Positions 45,632 to 53,829 of a DNA stretch of 64,000 nucleotides are shown piece by piece. The translations under genes were made by a program, and so were the position numbers. The notes below the pieces were generated by a model. It was not told the DNA's origin. It did no database searches and saw only the letters and a program-made list of their open reading frames with translations. Each line of letters starts with the position of its first letter. Position 1 is the stretch's first letter. The stretch is taken from positions 16,138-80,137 of the forward strand of contig JAEWAX010000098.1 of the NCBI GenBank assembly GCA_023391425.1, in the 5' to 3' direction. The stretch comes from Bacillota bacterium (lineage in GTDB: Bacteria; Bacillota; Clostridia; Acetivibrionales; DSM-1351).

Positions 45632-45802
45632 AATACTATTTCGCATTTAAAATATAAAAAAACCATATTTTAAATCGCCGCTTTCACGGTGCGCTGCATA
45701 AGCAGCGTCTCATAGTATTGAACAACATTTGCGGGCTTCGCCCTAACGCCGCAGATGCGGCTATTTAAAATGTGACTCCACATTTTAAATGCAAATTAGT
45801 TT
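45632..45802. repeat. palindromic repeat, copy B, with GC-rich insert
   Basis: The first 44 bp (45632-45675) and last 12 bp (45791-45802, GCAAATTAGTTT) match copy A at 42607-42663. Between them lies ~115 bp absent from copy A. It is much richer in GC and contains small hairpins (GCTGC/GCAGC, GGGCTTCGCCC, GCCGC/GCGGC) and an arm ATTTAAAATGTG/CACATTTTAAAT. The 9-bp word ATTTTAAAT occurs at both edges of the insert. The whole 45443-46048 gap has no gene. Confidence 0.7.
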
Positions 45803-45935
45803 AAGTCCGTCGTGAAGTACAAAAGGCTATACAACTTATTAATAATATATATTAATCCCACACCTATAATAAAAATGTATGGATTTTATTCTATTATATA
45901 TTATAATATTAATAACTTAGTCTACATTGTTGTTT

Positions 45936-46002
45936 AATAATTATGATTTATTTTATAATTATTAATATTATGATTTATTTTATAATTATTAATATCACGA
46001 TT
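45936..46002. repeat. 27-bp AT-rich tandem repeat
   Basis: About 2.5 copies of ATTATGATTTATTTTATAAT plus TATTAAT, period 27 bp (ATGATTTA at 45943 and 45970, variant ACGATTTA at 45997). It lies just upstream of the methyltransferase gene. Confidence 0.7.
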
Positions 46003-46048
46003 TAATGTATTTATACAATTAATAATTTGGGAGGCTAAATATCAGCCA

Positions 46049-46648
46049 ATGAGTCAACACTATTTTACAGAAAATCCTGAGTCTGAAATTAAAGAAAAAT
46101 CCTTTACTGAGAATATATGCGGAGTACAATTAAATTTTGAATCAGTAAGCGGCGTATTTTCATTTGGAACAAGAATTGATAGAGCTTCCTGCAACCTTAT
46201 TAAAAACTTTACTCCAAGTGGATCATCAATACTTGATATTGGCTGCGGTTATGGAGCCATTGGCTTATATATTAAAGCTCTCTTTCCTTCTCAAGCCGTA
46301 ACTATGATTGACGTTAACAATAGAGCTTTAGATTATGCGAAAAAAAATGCGAATACCAATAAACTTGAGATCGAGGTTCTCAATAGTAATCTTTATAGTG
46401 CATTAACAAACAGAATGTTTGATGATATAGTATCAAATCCACCAATTGCTGCTGGGAAAGAATTGAATAGACAGTTAATAACAGAAGCTTATCAATACCT
46501 AACTGAAAACGGTGCCTTATGGATAGTTGCATTTCATAATAAAGGTGGCTCTACATTAAAAGATATAATGAAAAGTGTTTTTGGGAATGTAACAGATATT
46601 GATAAAAGTGGAGGCGTCAGGGTATATAAAGCAGTAAAGAAAACTTAG
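46049..46648 (+). CDS. class I SAM methyltransferase, RsmC-like
   Basis: 199 residues. Motif I is ILDIGCGYGAIGLY; the DIVSNPPIAAG motif corresponds to the NPPF/Y of 16S rRNA guanine-N2 methyltransferases such as RsmC. SAM-dependent methylation of rRNA is the likely job. GGGAGG lies 14 nt before the ATG, an unusually long spacing, and no other start fits. It is the only plus-strand gene in the right half, placed between ecfA2 and ecfA1. Its last five codons, VKKT plus stop, are the beginning of the first of four tandem 71-bp repeats. Confidence 0.85.
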   Translation: MSQHYFTENPESEIKEKSFTENICGVQLNFESVSGVFSFGTRIDRASCNLIKNFTPSGSSILDIGCGYGAIGLYIKALFPSQAVTMIDVNNRALDYAKKNANTNKLEIEVLNSNLYSALTNRMFDDIVSNPPIAAGKELNRQLITEAYQYLTENGALWIVAFHNKGGSTLKDIMKSVFGNVTDIDKSGGVRVYKAVKKT

Positions 46649-46917
46649 CTTGTACCGAGCCGTAGGCGAAGGTAGAAGCTTAGTTGCACTTAAACTTGAA
46701 AGGTGTAAAGAAAACTTAGCTTGTGCCGAGCCGTAGGCGAAGGTAGAAGCTTAGTTGCACTTATACTTGAAAGGTGTAAAGAAAACTTAGCTTGTGCCGA
46801 GCCGCAGGCGAAGGTAGAAGCTTAGTTACACTTATACTTGCAAGGTGTAAAGAAAACTTAGCTTGTACCGAGCCACAGGCGATGGTAGAAGCTTAGTTGC
46901 ACTTATACTTTAAAAAG
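46634..46917. repeat. four tandem 71-bp repeats
   Basis: Units start at 46634, 46705, 46776 and 46847, exactly 71 bp apart, with only a few differences each. Each begins GTAAAGAAAACTTAG, which is the 3' end and stop codon of the methyltransferase gene in unit one. Each contains GCTTGTACC or GCTTGTGCC pairing with GGTAGAAGC around a 14-nt loop. There are no spacers, so it is not CRISPR. It fills the gap between two convergent genes. Confidence 0.95.
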
Positions 46918-46919
46918 TA

Positions 46920-47780
46920 CTAAATATTAGATTTACGCAAATCATTAATCATTTTAAAAGCGTCATCCACTGTTAATGGTAATTTATTTATCTGTATACC
47001 CTGTTTTTTCAGGGAGTACATCAAATCTGTTACCTGAGGTACATCTAATCCTAAACTTTTTATCTTCTCAACATTACTAAACACCTCTTGTGGTGTTCCA
47101 TCTAGAACAATACTTCCATTATCAATTATAATAAGCCTATTTGCCAATGCTGCTTCATCCATATGATGAGTAATGTGTATTATCGTAATATTTTCTTCCT
47201 TATTTAGTTTCTTTAAAACATTTATTACTTCTTTTCGGCCTATAGGGTCGAGCATTGAAGTAGCCTCATCTAAGATAATGCACTGTGGCTTCATTGCAAG
47301 TATACCTGCAATAGCAACACGTTGTTTCTGTCCTCCAGATAATAGATGTGGTGCATTTGTTTTGAATTCACTAATCCCAACTGTTGCTAAAGCCTCATCT
47401 ACCCTCTTCCTAATTTCAGAAGGCTCTACGCCTAAATTCTCTGGGCCAAATGCAACATCCTCTTCAACAGTTGTAGCTATTATCTGATTATCTGGGTTTT
47501 GAAAAACCATACCGGCGTTACTTCTAATATTCCATACATTATTTTCATCAGCAGTATCCTTTCCCATAACTAATACAGTACCGTTCTTCGGAATTAGAAG
47601 TGCATTGAGAAGCCTTGAGAAAGTTGACTTTCCAGAACCGTTTCTTCCAAGTATAACTACAAAATCCCCTTTTTGTATCTGTACATCTACATCTTCAAGG
47701 GCCTTCACTTCATTATTTATTTCTCCATATGTGGTATAAGAAAAGCTTACTGAATTCACTTCAAATATATCTTTGTTCAT
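46920..47780 (-). CDS. ecfA1: energy-coupling factor ATPase EcfA1
   Basis: 286 residues. Walker A GRNGSGKST, Q-loop QNPDNQIIATTV, signature LSGGQKQR, Walker B CIILDEATSMLDP, switch HITHHMDE. The DEATSMLD form of Walker B is typical of EcfA1. The first gene after rplQ (198 nt away) and separated from it by a terminator. It forms a heterodimer with EcfA2. Confidence 0.93.
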   Translation of the reverse strand: MNKDIFEVNSVSFSYTTYGEINNEVKALEDVDVQIQKGDFVVILGRNGSGKSTFSRLLNALLIPKNGTVLVMGKDTADENNVWNIRSNAGMVFQNPDNQIIATTVEEDVAFGPENLGVEPSEIRKRVDEALATVGISEFKTNAPHLLSGGQKQRVAIAGILAMKPQCIILDEATSMLDPIGRKEVINVLKKLNKEENITIIHITHHMDEAALANRLIIIDNGSIVLDGTPQEVFSNVEKIKSLGLDVPQVTDLMYSLKKQGIQINKLPLTVDDAFKMINDLRKSNI

Positions 47781-47915
47781 AAATGACCTCCTATGTCCAT
47801 CTAAAAACCAGAATTTAAGATTTAGTATTCAGAATTAAAACCTAAAACCAGGTTACTAACTCCACCTTTGACTTACTTCTGAATTCTGATTTCTATTCCG
47901 ACACACATATAAATA

Positions 47916-47951
47916 TAGGGATTAAACACCCTAAAGTGCCTAATCCCCTAT
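47916..47951 (-). terminator. terminator of the ribosomal mega-operon
   Basis: Minus strand AGGGGATTAGGCAC and GTGTTTAATCCCT pair with small bulges around a short loop, followed by ATATTTATAT. It lies 27 nt after the rplQ stop. Confidence 0.6.
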
Positions 47952-47978
47952 ACCCTAATTTAAATTACATAATTCAAA

Positions 47979-48503
47979 TTAAACTAATTCAAGAATAACC
48001 ATTTCTGCAGCGTCGCCTCTTCTTGGTCCAATCTTGTATATTCTTGTATATCCACCGTTTTTCTCCTTATATTTAGGAGCAATTTCATCAAACAATTTAT
48101 CTGTGATGTTAACATTCTTTCCATCAGTAGTTGTTGGTCTAAATACCCAATTCATCATAAGTCTTCTTGCATGAAGCTTTGATGGATTATCAACTTGTAC
48201 CATTGTATCGGAAATTTGTCTGTCCATTACTTGATACTTATTACCATTCTTTGAGGTTTTAGTATCAGTAAGCTTATTACCCTTAGCATCAACTTTAGTT
48301 GCACTTGTCTTTACTGACTTTGAAGTAAAGTTGTCAGTTTCCTTGATAGCTATAGTAATAAGTTTTTCTGCAATATTTTTAACTTCTTTAGCTCTCGCTT
48401 CAGTAGTTTCGATTCTGCCAGTTACAAACAAAGCTGTTGTAAGATTCTTTAAAATTGCTTTTCTTTGGTCTGTTGGACGTCCTAACTTTCTATGCCCTGC
48501 CAT
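47979..48503 (-). CDS. rplQ: 50S ribosomal protein L17 with internal insertion
   Basis: 174 residues where most bacterial L17 are 115-130. The N-terminal half (MAGHRKLGRPTDQRKAILKN, then ARAKEVKNIAEKLIT) and C-terminal strand (YTRIYKIGPRRGDAAEMVILEL) are canonical. An extra ~50 residues between TIAIKETDNF and PSKLHARRLMM are rich in K, T, S and N (for example VDAKGNKLTDTKTSKNGNKY). It is the last gene of the alpha operon. Confidence 0.95.
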   Translation of the reverse strand: MAGHRKLGRPTDQRKAILKNLTTALFVTGRIETTEARAKEVKNIAEKLITIAIKETDNFTSKSVKTSATKVDAKGNKLTDTKTSKNGNKYQVMDRQISDTMVQVDNPSKLHARRLMMNWVFRPTTTDGKNVNITDKLFDEIAPKYKEKNGGYTRIYKIGPRRGDAAEMVILELV

Positions 48504-48607
48504 TAACTATCCCTCCTTACCTAATGTTTTACTTAACGTATATGATTTACTAGTTATAAATAAACTATATAATTTTGTATTTATCAATCTCGATAAATTT
48601 GCAGAGA

Positions 48608-49555
48608 TTACTCTTCGCTTGGAGTTAATAAAAGCCCAAGTGCCTGAAGCTTTTGAAGAACCTCTTCAAGAGACTTTCTACCAAGATTTCTTACCTTCAT
48701 CATATCATCTTCGGTTTTGTTGGTAAGATCTTCAACAGTATTTATACCAGCTCTCTTTAGACAATTGTATGACCTAACTGATAAGTCAAGTTCTTCAATA
48801 GTCATTTCAAGAACCTTCTCTTTTTTAGTTTCTTCTTTCTCTACCATAATTTCTGTGTGCTTAGCCTGATCTGACAAATCTACAAACAGATTTAAATGCT
48901 CACTAAGAATTTTTGCACCAAGGCTGATAGCCTCATCTGGAGCTATGCTTCCATCAGTCCAAACTTCCAAAGTTAATTTATCATAGTCTGTAATTTGTCC
49001 TACACGAGTATTTTCTACAGTGTAGTTAACCTTTTTGACTGGAGTATAAATTGAGTCAACAGGAATTACACCTATAGGCTGTCCTGCTTGTTTATTCTTG
49101 TCAGCAGATACATATCCTCTACCGACACTAATCACTAGCTCCATGTAGAATCTGTGGTCACCATTAAGAGTTGCAATATGAAGTTCCGGATTTAAAATCT
49201 CAACATCCTGGTCTGTAATAATATCACCAGCTGTGATTGGTCCTTCACCATTAGCATCAATATAAATAACTTTTGATCCTTCGGTATGCATTTTTAATGA
49301 AAGAGACTTAATATTAAGTATTATCTCTGTTACATCTTCAACAACACCAGGAACTGTGGAGAATTCATGTAATACTCCATCGATCTTGATTGAATTAACA
49401 GCTGCACCAGGTAACGAAGAAAGCAAAATCCTTCTTAACGAATTACCGAGAGTAATACCATAGCCTCTCTCTAAAGGCTCAATTGTAAACTTGCCATAAG
49501 TGTTATCATCGCTATTAGATACACATTCAATTCTAGGCTTTTCTATTTCTATCAC
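48608..49555 (-). CDS. rpoA: RNA polymerase alpha subunit
   Basis: 315 residues. The N-terminal assembly domain has GNSLRRILLSSLPGAAVNSI; the C-terminal domain has ELDLSVRSYNCLKRAGINTV and GRKSLEEVLQKL for UP-element and activator contacts. The open frame runs to 49621, but GGGAGG lies 7 nt before the GTG at 49555, which gives MIEIEKPRIE, the family's usual start. The TTG at 49558 is too near the ribosome-binding site. It follows rpsD by 130 nt. Confidence 0.96.
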   Translation of the reverse strand: MIEIEKPRIECVSNSDDNTYGKFTIEPLERGYGITLGNSLRRILLSSLPGAAVNSIKIDGVLHEFSTVPGVVEDVTEIILNIKSLSLKMHTEGSKVIYIDANGEGPITAGDIITDQDVEILNPELHIATLNGDHRFYMELVISVGRGYVSADKNKQAGQPIGVIPVDSIYTPVKKVNYTVENTRVGQITDYDKLTLEVWTDGSIAPDEAISLGAKILSEHLNLFVDLSDQAKHTEIMVEKEETKKEKVLEMTIEELDLSVRSYNCLKRAGINTVEDLTNKTEDDMMKVRNLGRKSLEEVLQKLQALGLLLTPSEE

Positions 49556-49685
49556 CAAGAACCCTCCCTTAACAACATTATTTATTTTTTGAGGGCAACT
49601 GATTCTAACATACAATCTCATAGAGAGTTATTACTAAGAATAACTCTTTCAGTTGCTTCCAAGTCAATTATCAATTTACGTATTA

Positions 49686-50315
49686 TTACTTGGAGTACAA
49701 CTCTACGATTAAATGTTCCTTGATTGGTAAATCAATATCTTCTCTTGCAGGAAGAGCGGCAACTTTTCCTACTAAGTTTTCAGCATCAAACTCAAGCCAC
49801 TTAGGTATAACTTTTCCACCAGCGATATCGTTGATTGATTTTAGCTTTGGTGAACTCTTGCTCTTGTCAGCAACTGCAATAACATCTCCAACCTTAACTA
49901 AGAATGAAGGAATGTTTACGCGCTTGCCATTTACTGTAAAGTGACCATGAGTAACTAACTGTCTTGCTTCTGGTCTTGATGTAGCAAGTCCAAGTCTGTA
50001 AACAGCGTTATCAAGTCTAGTCTCAAGAATTTGTAATAAGTTTTCACCTGTTATTCCAGTACGTCTTCTTGAAGCCATTATGAAATATTTTTCAAATTGG
50101 CTTTCCAAAACGCCATAGAATCTTCTTACTTTTTGCTTCTCACGAAGCTGTATGCCATATTCAGACATCTTCTTTCTTGCCTGTCCATGTTGTCCTGGTG
50201 CATACGCCCTTTTTGATATAGAACATTTATCAGTATAACATCTCTCGCCTTTTAAGAATAGCTTTTCGCCTTCTCTACGACAGAGTCTGCAAACTGCTTC
50301 AGTATATCTTGCCAT
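49686..50315 (-). CDS. rpsD: 30S ribosomal protein S4, zinc-binding form
   Basis: 209 residues, full length. The N-terminal CRLCRREGEKLFLKGERC with a further Cys is the zinc form. The S4 RNA-binding domain is RLDNAVYRLGLATSRPEARQLVTHGH-type (key words ARQLVTHGHFTVNG). It nucleates 30S assembly and in many bacteria represses its own operon. It follows rpsK by 31 nt. Confidence 0.97.
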   Translation of the reverse strand: MARYTEAVCRLCRREGEKLFLKGERCYTDKCSISKRAYAPGQHGQARKKMSEYGIQLREKQKVRRFYGVLESQFEKYFIMASRRRTGITGENLLQILETRLDNAVYRLGLATSRPEARQLVTHGHFTVNGKRVNIPSFLVKVGDVIAVADKSKSSPKLKSINDIAGGKVIPKWLEFDAENLVGKVAALPAREDIDLPIKEHLIVELYSK

Positions 50316-50346
50316 CTAAGTTTACACCTCCATTTTAATAAACCAA

Positions 50347-50751
50347 TTATACTCTTCTACGCTTAGGTGGTCTGCAGCCATTATGAGGAATTGGTGTAAC
50401 ATCCTTAATAAGGCTCACTTCTAACCCCGCAGCTTGTAATGCTCTTATAGCCGCTTCTCTACCTGCTCCAGGTCCCTTTACGTATACTTCAACAGTCTTA
50501 AGTCCATGTTCCATTGCAGCCTTTGCAGCAGTTTCAGCTGCCATTTGTGCTGCGAATGGTGTGCTCTTTCTTGAGCCTCTGAAACCAAGTCCACCTGCGC
50601 TTGCCCATGATAGAGCATTTCCAGCAGTATCTGTTAAGGTAACAATTGTATTATTAAAAGATGAACGGATATGAGCAGCTCCACGTTCAATATTTTTACG
50701 CTCTCTTCTTTTCCTGGTAGTCCTTTTAGCACCAGCAGTCTTTGTTGCCAT
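50347..50751 (-). CDS. rpsK: 30S ribosomal protein S11
   Basis: 134 residues, full length. Words include RGAAHIRSSFNNTIVTLTD, GFRGSRKSTPFAAQMAAE and the C-terminal TPIPHNGCRPPKRRRV. It lies on the platform of the small subunit. It follows rpsM by 21 nt. Confidence 0.97.
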   Translation of the reverse strand: MATKTAGAKRTTRKRRERKNIERGAAHIRSSFNNTIVTLTDTAGNALSWASAGGLGFRGSRKSTPFAAQMAAETAAKAAMEHGLKTVEVYVKGPGAGREAAIRALQAAGLEVSLIKDVTPIPHNGCRPPKRRRV

Positions 50752-50772
50752 GTGTTTGCAAACCTCCTTTAA

Positions 50773-51141
50773 CTATTTCTTTTTACCGCTAACGGGCTTT
50801 GAAGGCCCTTTTCTAGTCCTTGCATTAGTCTTTGTACGTTGACCTCTAACAGGAAGACCCATTCTGTGTCTTCTTCCTCTATAGCATCCAATTTCGATAA
50901 GGCGCTTAATGTTCAACGCGATTTCTCTTCTAAGGTCACCTTCAACCTTAAATTCTTTGTCAATCACTTCTCTAAGTTTACTGACTTCATCATCAGTTAA
51001 ATCTCTTACTCTAGTATCAGGGTTAACGCCAGTCTTTACAAGAATTTCGTTAGACTTTGTTCTACCGATTCCAAAGATATAAGTGAGACCAATTTCTACC
51101 CTTTTTTCTCTGGGTAAATCTACTCCGGCAATACGTGCCAT
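50773..51141 (-). CDS. rpsM: 30S ribosomal protein S13
   Basis: 122 residues, full length. ARIAGVDLPREKRVEIGLTYI at the N-terminus (ARIAGVDLP), GCYRGRRHRMGLPVRGQRT near residue 90, and a basic tail GPSKPVSGKKK-like end. Head of the small subunit. It is the first gene after the long 277-nt rpmJ gap. Confidence 0.97.
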   Translation of the reverse strand: MARIAGVDLPREKRVEIGLTYIFGIGRTKSNEILVKTGVNPDTRVRDLTDDEVSKLREVIDKEFKVEGDLRREIALNIKRLIEIGCYRGRRHRMGLPVRGQRTKTNARTRKGPSKPVSGKKK

Positions 51142-51381
51142 CTTATCTTACACCTCCAATAAAAATTCTCATGTCAACAATAGTGTGACATTCATACTAA
51201 TTCTCCACCGAAAGGACAATGATGTAAATAAAACTGCCATTCCCCTAGGCATCAAGTCCGTAACGATATCGTCAAATATTTAAAATATCAGCAAGAAAAA
51301 ACAGTAATTTGGGAAGATTTGCTGCTCAGCCGCTTCTTGATGAAATTTTACGAAATTAAGTAGTACTTTGTTGGGTTCAAA
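51142..51381 (-). other. 240-nt gap before rpsM, candidate leader
   Basis: The largest gap inside the ribosomal operon, between rpmJ and rpsM. It contains no gene. It has several short complementary segments but no clear terminator. It could hold an S4-responsive leader or a promoter of the alpha operon; I cannot confirm either. Confidence 0.35.
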
Positions 51382-51495
51382 TTAACCCTGCTTTTGCTTG
51401 TGTTTTGGATTCTCGCAGATAACCATTACTCTGCCTTTTCTCTTAATAACCTTACACTTTTCACATATAGTCTTAACTGATGGTTTAACTTTCAT
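51382..51495 (-). CDS. rpmJ: 50S ribosomal protein L36
   Basis: 37 residues: starts MKVKPSVKTICEKCKVIKRK, then GRVMVIC and ends HKQKQG. The C-x2-C, C and H zinc ligands are all present (zinc form). AAGGAGG lies 8 nt before the ATG. It lies between infA and rpsM, its usual place. Confidence 0.96.
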   Translation of the reverse strand: MKVKPSVKTICEKCKVIKRKGRVMVICENPKHKQKQG

Positions 51496-51606
51496 TACAA
51501 TAGCCTCCTTATAGTAAGAAAAAAAATTTGCTTAATTAATTGTACAACCTTTATATTTAATAACACCTTTTAACAAAGTCATAAACTGAATTATTAAAGG
51601 CATATA

Positions 51607-51825
51607 TTACTTAGCTCTCCAAGTAATTCTTCCCCTAGTGAGATCGTATGGTGATAATTCAAGGGTTACCTTATCTCCAGGAAGAATCCTAATAAAGTTC
51701 ATCCTAAGCTTACCTGATATATGAGCAAGTACCTTGTGTCCATTCTCGAGTTCAACTTGAAACATAGCATTTGGTAACGACTCAACAACAGTTCCTTCAA
51801 CCTCTATAACATCATCTTTTGCCAA
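51607..51825 (-). CDS. infA: translation initiation factor IF-1
   Basis: 72 residues, full length. One S1-like OB fold: DVIEVEGTVVESLPNAMFQVEL, HISGKLRMNFIRILPGDKV and LSPYDLTRGRITWRAK. It binds the A site during initiation. It follows the KOW-protein gene by 61 nt. Confidence 0.97.
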   Translation of the reverse strand: MAKDDVIEVEGTVVESLPNAMFQVELENGHKVLAHISGKLRMNFIRILPGDKVTLELSPYDLTRGRITWRAK

Positions 51826-51886
51826 ACTAACACCTCCTCCAAAGGATAGATATATCTATATAAAATAAAAACATTAAAGATGATAA

Positions 51887-52177
51887 TCAATCATTAATTT
51901 CCGCAGGAATCTTAATCTCAACAAGTGCTTTTCGAATCTCCGCATTTGTTATTTTAATATCTGCAGAAATTTTCTGTGCTATCGAATCAATAATATCTTT
52001 AGTAATAACCAAATGCTTAATTTTTTTCTTTTTTGGATTCTCAACTCTTCGAAGATCACCATCGCTAATATATACATAACTAGCATCTATAAGCCCTGTT
52101 ATTATAAAAATCTTTCCTGCATCTCGCCCTGCTTTTGAGTATACTACCTGTCCCAGGACAATATTCAAACTAGTCAC
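51887..52177 (-). CDS. KOW-domain RNA-binding protein (L14e-like)
   Basis: 96 residues. The KOW motif is at residues ~5-35 (LGQVVYSKAGRDAGKIFIITG), followed by YISDGDLRRVENPKKKKIKHL. This small protein between map and infA is common in Firmicutes and resembles eukaryotic/archaeal L14e. Its exact ribosomal role is not established. Confidence 0.85.
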   Translation of the reverse strand: MTSLNIVLGQVVYSKAGRDAGKIFIITGLIDASYVYISDGDLRRVENPKKKKIKHLVITKDIIDSIAQKISADIKITNAEIRKALVEIKIPAEIND

Positions 52178-52275
52178 CTCAATGTATTATTTTTACACAG
52201 CAAAACCAGTATAAATTATACACGAAAACAAAAATAATAACAATAGCTTTATATAAAAAAACTTTTTAGCATATT

Positions 52276-53043
52276 TTAGAACCTTGTTAATATTAATGGT
52301 CCATTTTCGGTAATTGCTACAGTATTTTCATAATGTGCTGAAAGTGAACCATCAGCAGTAACAACAGTCCAATTATTATCTAATACCTTAACACTGTAAT
52401 CACCAGCATTTATCATTGGCTCAACAGCAATCGTCATTCCCTTTTCCAATCTTACACCCCTACGCTTAGTAACATAGTTCGGTATTTCCGGAAGTTCGTG
52501 CATTTCTGTTCCTATCCCATGTCCAACAAAATCTCTTACAACGGAAAATCCATTAACCTCTGCATGATTTTGAACAGCCGATGCAATATCTCTAATGTGA
52601 TTACCAATAACCATTTGGCTTAATCCCTCAAAAAAACTCTGACGAGTCACATCAATTAATTTCTGTGCATCATCAGATATTTTTCCAACTGCGAAGGTTC
52701 TAGCTGCATCAGCATGATATCCATCTAAATATACACCGACGTCTATGCTAATAATATCGCCATCTTTAAGACGATTTAAACTTGGAATTCCATGAACTAC
52801 CTGCTCATTAATTGATGCACAGATGCTAGCAGGAAATGGTGGTACCCCTGGGATACCTACATCATACCCTTTGAAAGAGGGAATAGCTTTACTTTTAACA
52901 ATATGTTCTTCAGCTATTCTATCTAATTCCTTAGTTGTAACACCAGGAACTACATTCTTCTTTATAATCTGAAGAGTTTCATATAAAACCTCTCCAGATT
53001 TCCTCATCTTATCAATTTCAGCCTGTGACTTAATAGTAAACAT
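52276..53043 (-). CDS. map: methionine aminopeptidase, type I
   Basis: 255 residues. Metal ligands are spread over DVGVYLDGYHADAARTF (two Asp), GHGIGTEMHELPEIPNY (His, and Glu nearby), and AVEPMI (Glu) with a final Glu in SAHYENTVAITE. It removes the initiator Met from nascent proteins. It starts 3 nt after adk. Confidence 0.96.
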   Translation of the reverse strand: MFTIKSQAEIDKMRKSGEVLYETLQIIKKNVVPGVTTKELDRIAEEHIVKSKAIPSFKGYDVGIPGVPPFPASICASINEQVVHGIPSLNRLKDGDIISIDVGVYLDGYHADAARTFAVGKISDDAQKLIDVTRQSFFEGLSQMVIGNHIRDIASAVQNHAEVNGFSVVRDFVGHGIGTEMHELPEIPNYVTKRRGVRLEKGMTIAVEPMINAGDYSVKVLDNNWTVVTADGSLSAHYENTVAITENGPLILTRF

Positions 53044-53046
53044 AAT

Positions 53047-53691
53047 TTAGATCCCCAAAGCTTTCATAACTCGTGCTGAAGTCTCTTCAACTTCGCTAGC
53101 ACCTTCCGCAATCACAAGCTTACCTGCCTTCTCATAATATTCAATGAGTGGCTGTGTTTGGTTGTGATATGTTTCCAATCTGTTTAATACAGTCTCAGCT
53201 GCATCATCTGCTCTTTGAATAACTGGTGAACCACAAACATCACAAATTCCTTCAACCTTTGTTGGATTGAATACAACATTGTATGTCATTCCACAACTTG
53301 TACATACACGTCTTCCAGACATTCTCTCTATAATATCTTCATCCTTAACATCTATCAGAAGAGCTACGTCAACCTTTTCATTCATTTCAGTCAACACTTT
53401 ATCTAAATATTCTGCTTGAGGTATTGTTCTTGGAAAACCATCTAAAATACATCCATTAACACAATCAGGATTGCCTAACCTATCTTTAACAATTTCAACA
53501 GTAAGTTCATCTGGAACAAGTTCACCTTTGTCTAGATATCCCTTTACTTTCAAACCAAGTGGTGTATTTCCCTTTATATTGGCTCTAAAAATATCACCAG
53601 TAGATATATGCGGTATAGCTAATTTTTCAGATATAATTTTAGCTTGAGTTCCTTTACCAGCACCAGGAGCCCCTAATAGTATAATTTTCAT
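53047..53691 (-). CDS. adk: adenylate kinase, zinc-LID form
   Basis: 214 residues. P-loop GAPGAGKGT at 7-15, DGFPRT in the centre, and a LID with CTSCG and CDVCG pairs that bind zinc. It interconverts ATP + AMP and 2 ADP. The frame goes back to 53727, but the family starts MKIILLGAPG at 53691, with GGGAATGACGTT before it. It follows secY after a gap with a hairpin. Confidence 0.96.
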   Translation of the reverse strand: MKIILLGAPGAGKGTQAKIISEKLAIPHISTGDIFRANIKGNTPLGLKVKGYLDKGELVPDELTVEIVKDRLGNPDCVNGCILDGFPRTIPQAEYLDKVLTEMNEKVDVALLIDVKDEDIIERMSGRRVCTSCGMTYNVVFNPTKVEGICDVCGSPVIQRADDAAETVLNRLETYHNQTQPLIEYYEKAGKLVIAEGASEVEETSARVMKALGI

Positions 53692-53738
53692 AACGTCATT
53701 CCCTTTACAATAAAATAAAACACTCAATATTAAGTTTA

Positions 53739-53762
53739 GGGCTTATGACGTATCATAAACCC
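53739..53762 (-). promoter_or_regulatory. hairpin in the secY-adk gap
   Basis: GGGTTTATGA / TCATAAGCCC on the minus strand: a 10-bp stem with one G-U pair and a 4-nt loop. No T-run follows directly. It may lower read-through or protect the upstream mRNA end. Confidence 0.45.
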
Positions 53763-53829
53763 CAAACATTTATTTAACAATTTATTCAAGCTTATTTAGG
53801 AAATATCAGAAATAAAACAACAATGCATC

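Noticed and set aside
46634..46917. CRISPR array
   Set aside because: The repeats are contiguous 71-bp units without unique spacers, and no cas genes are present.
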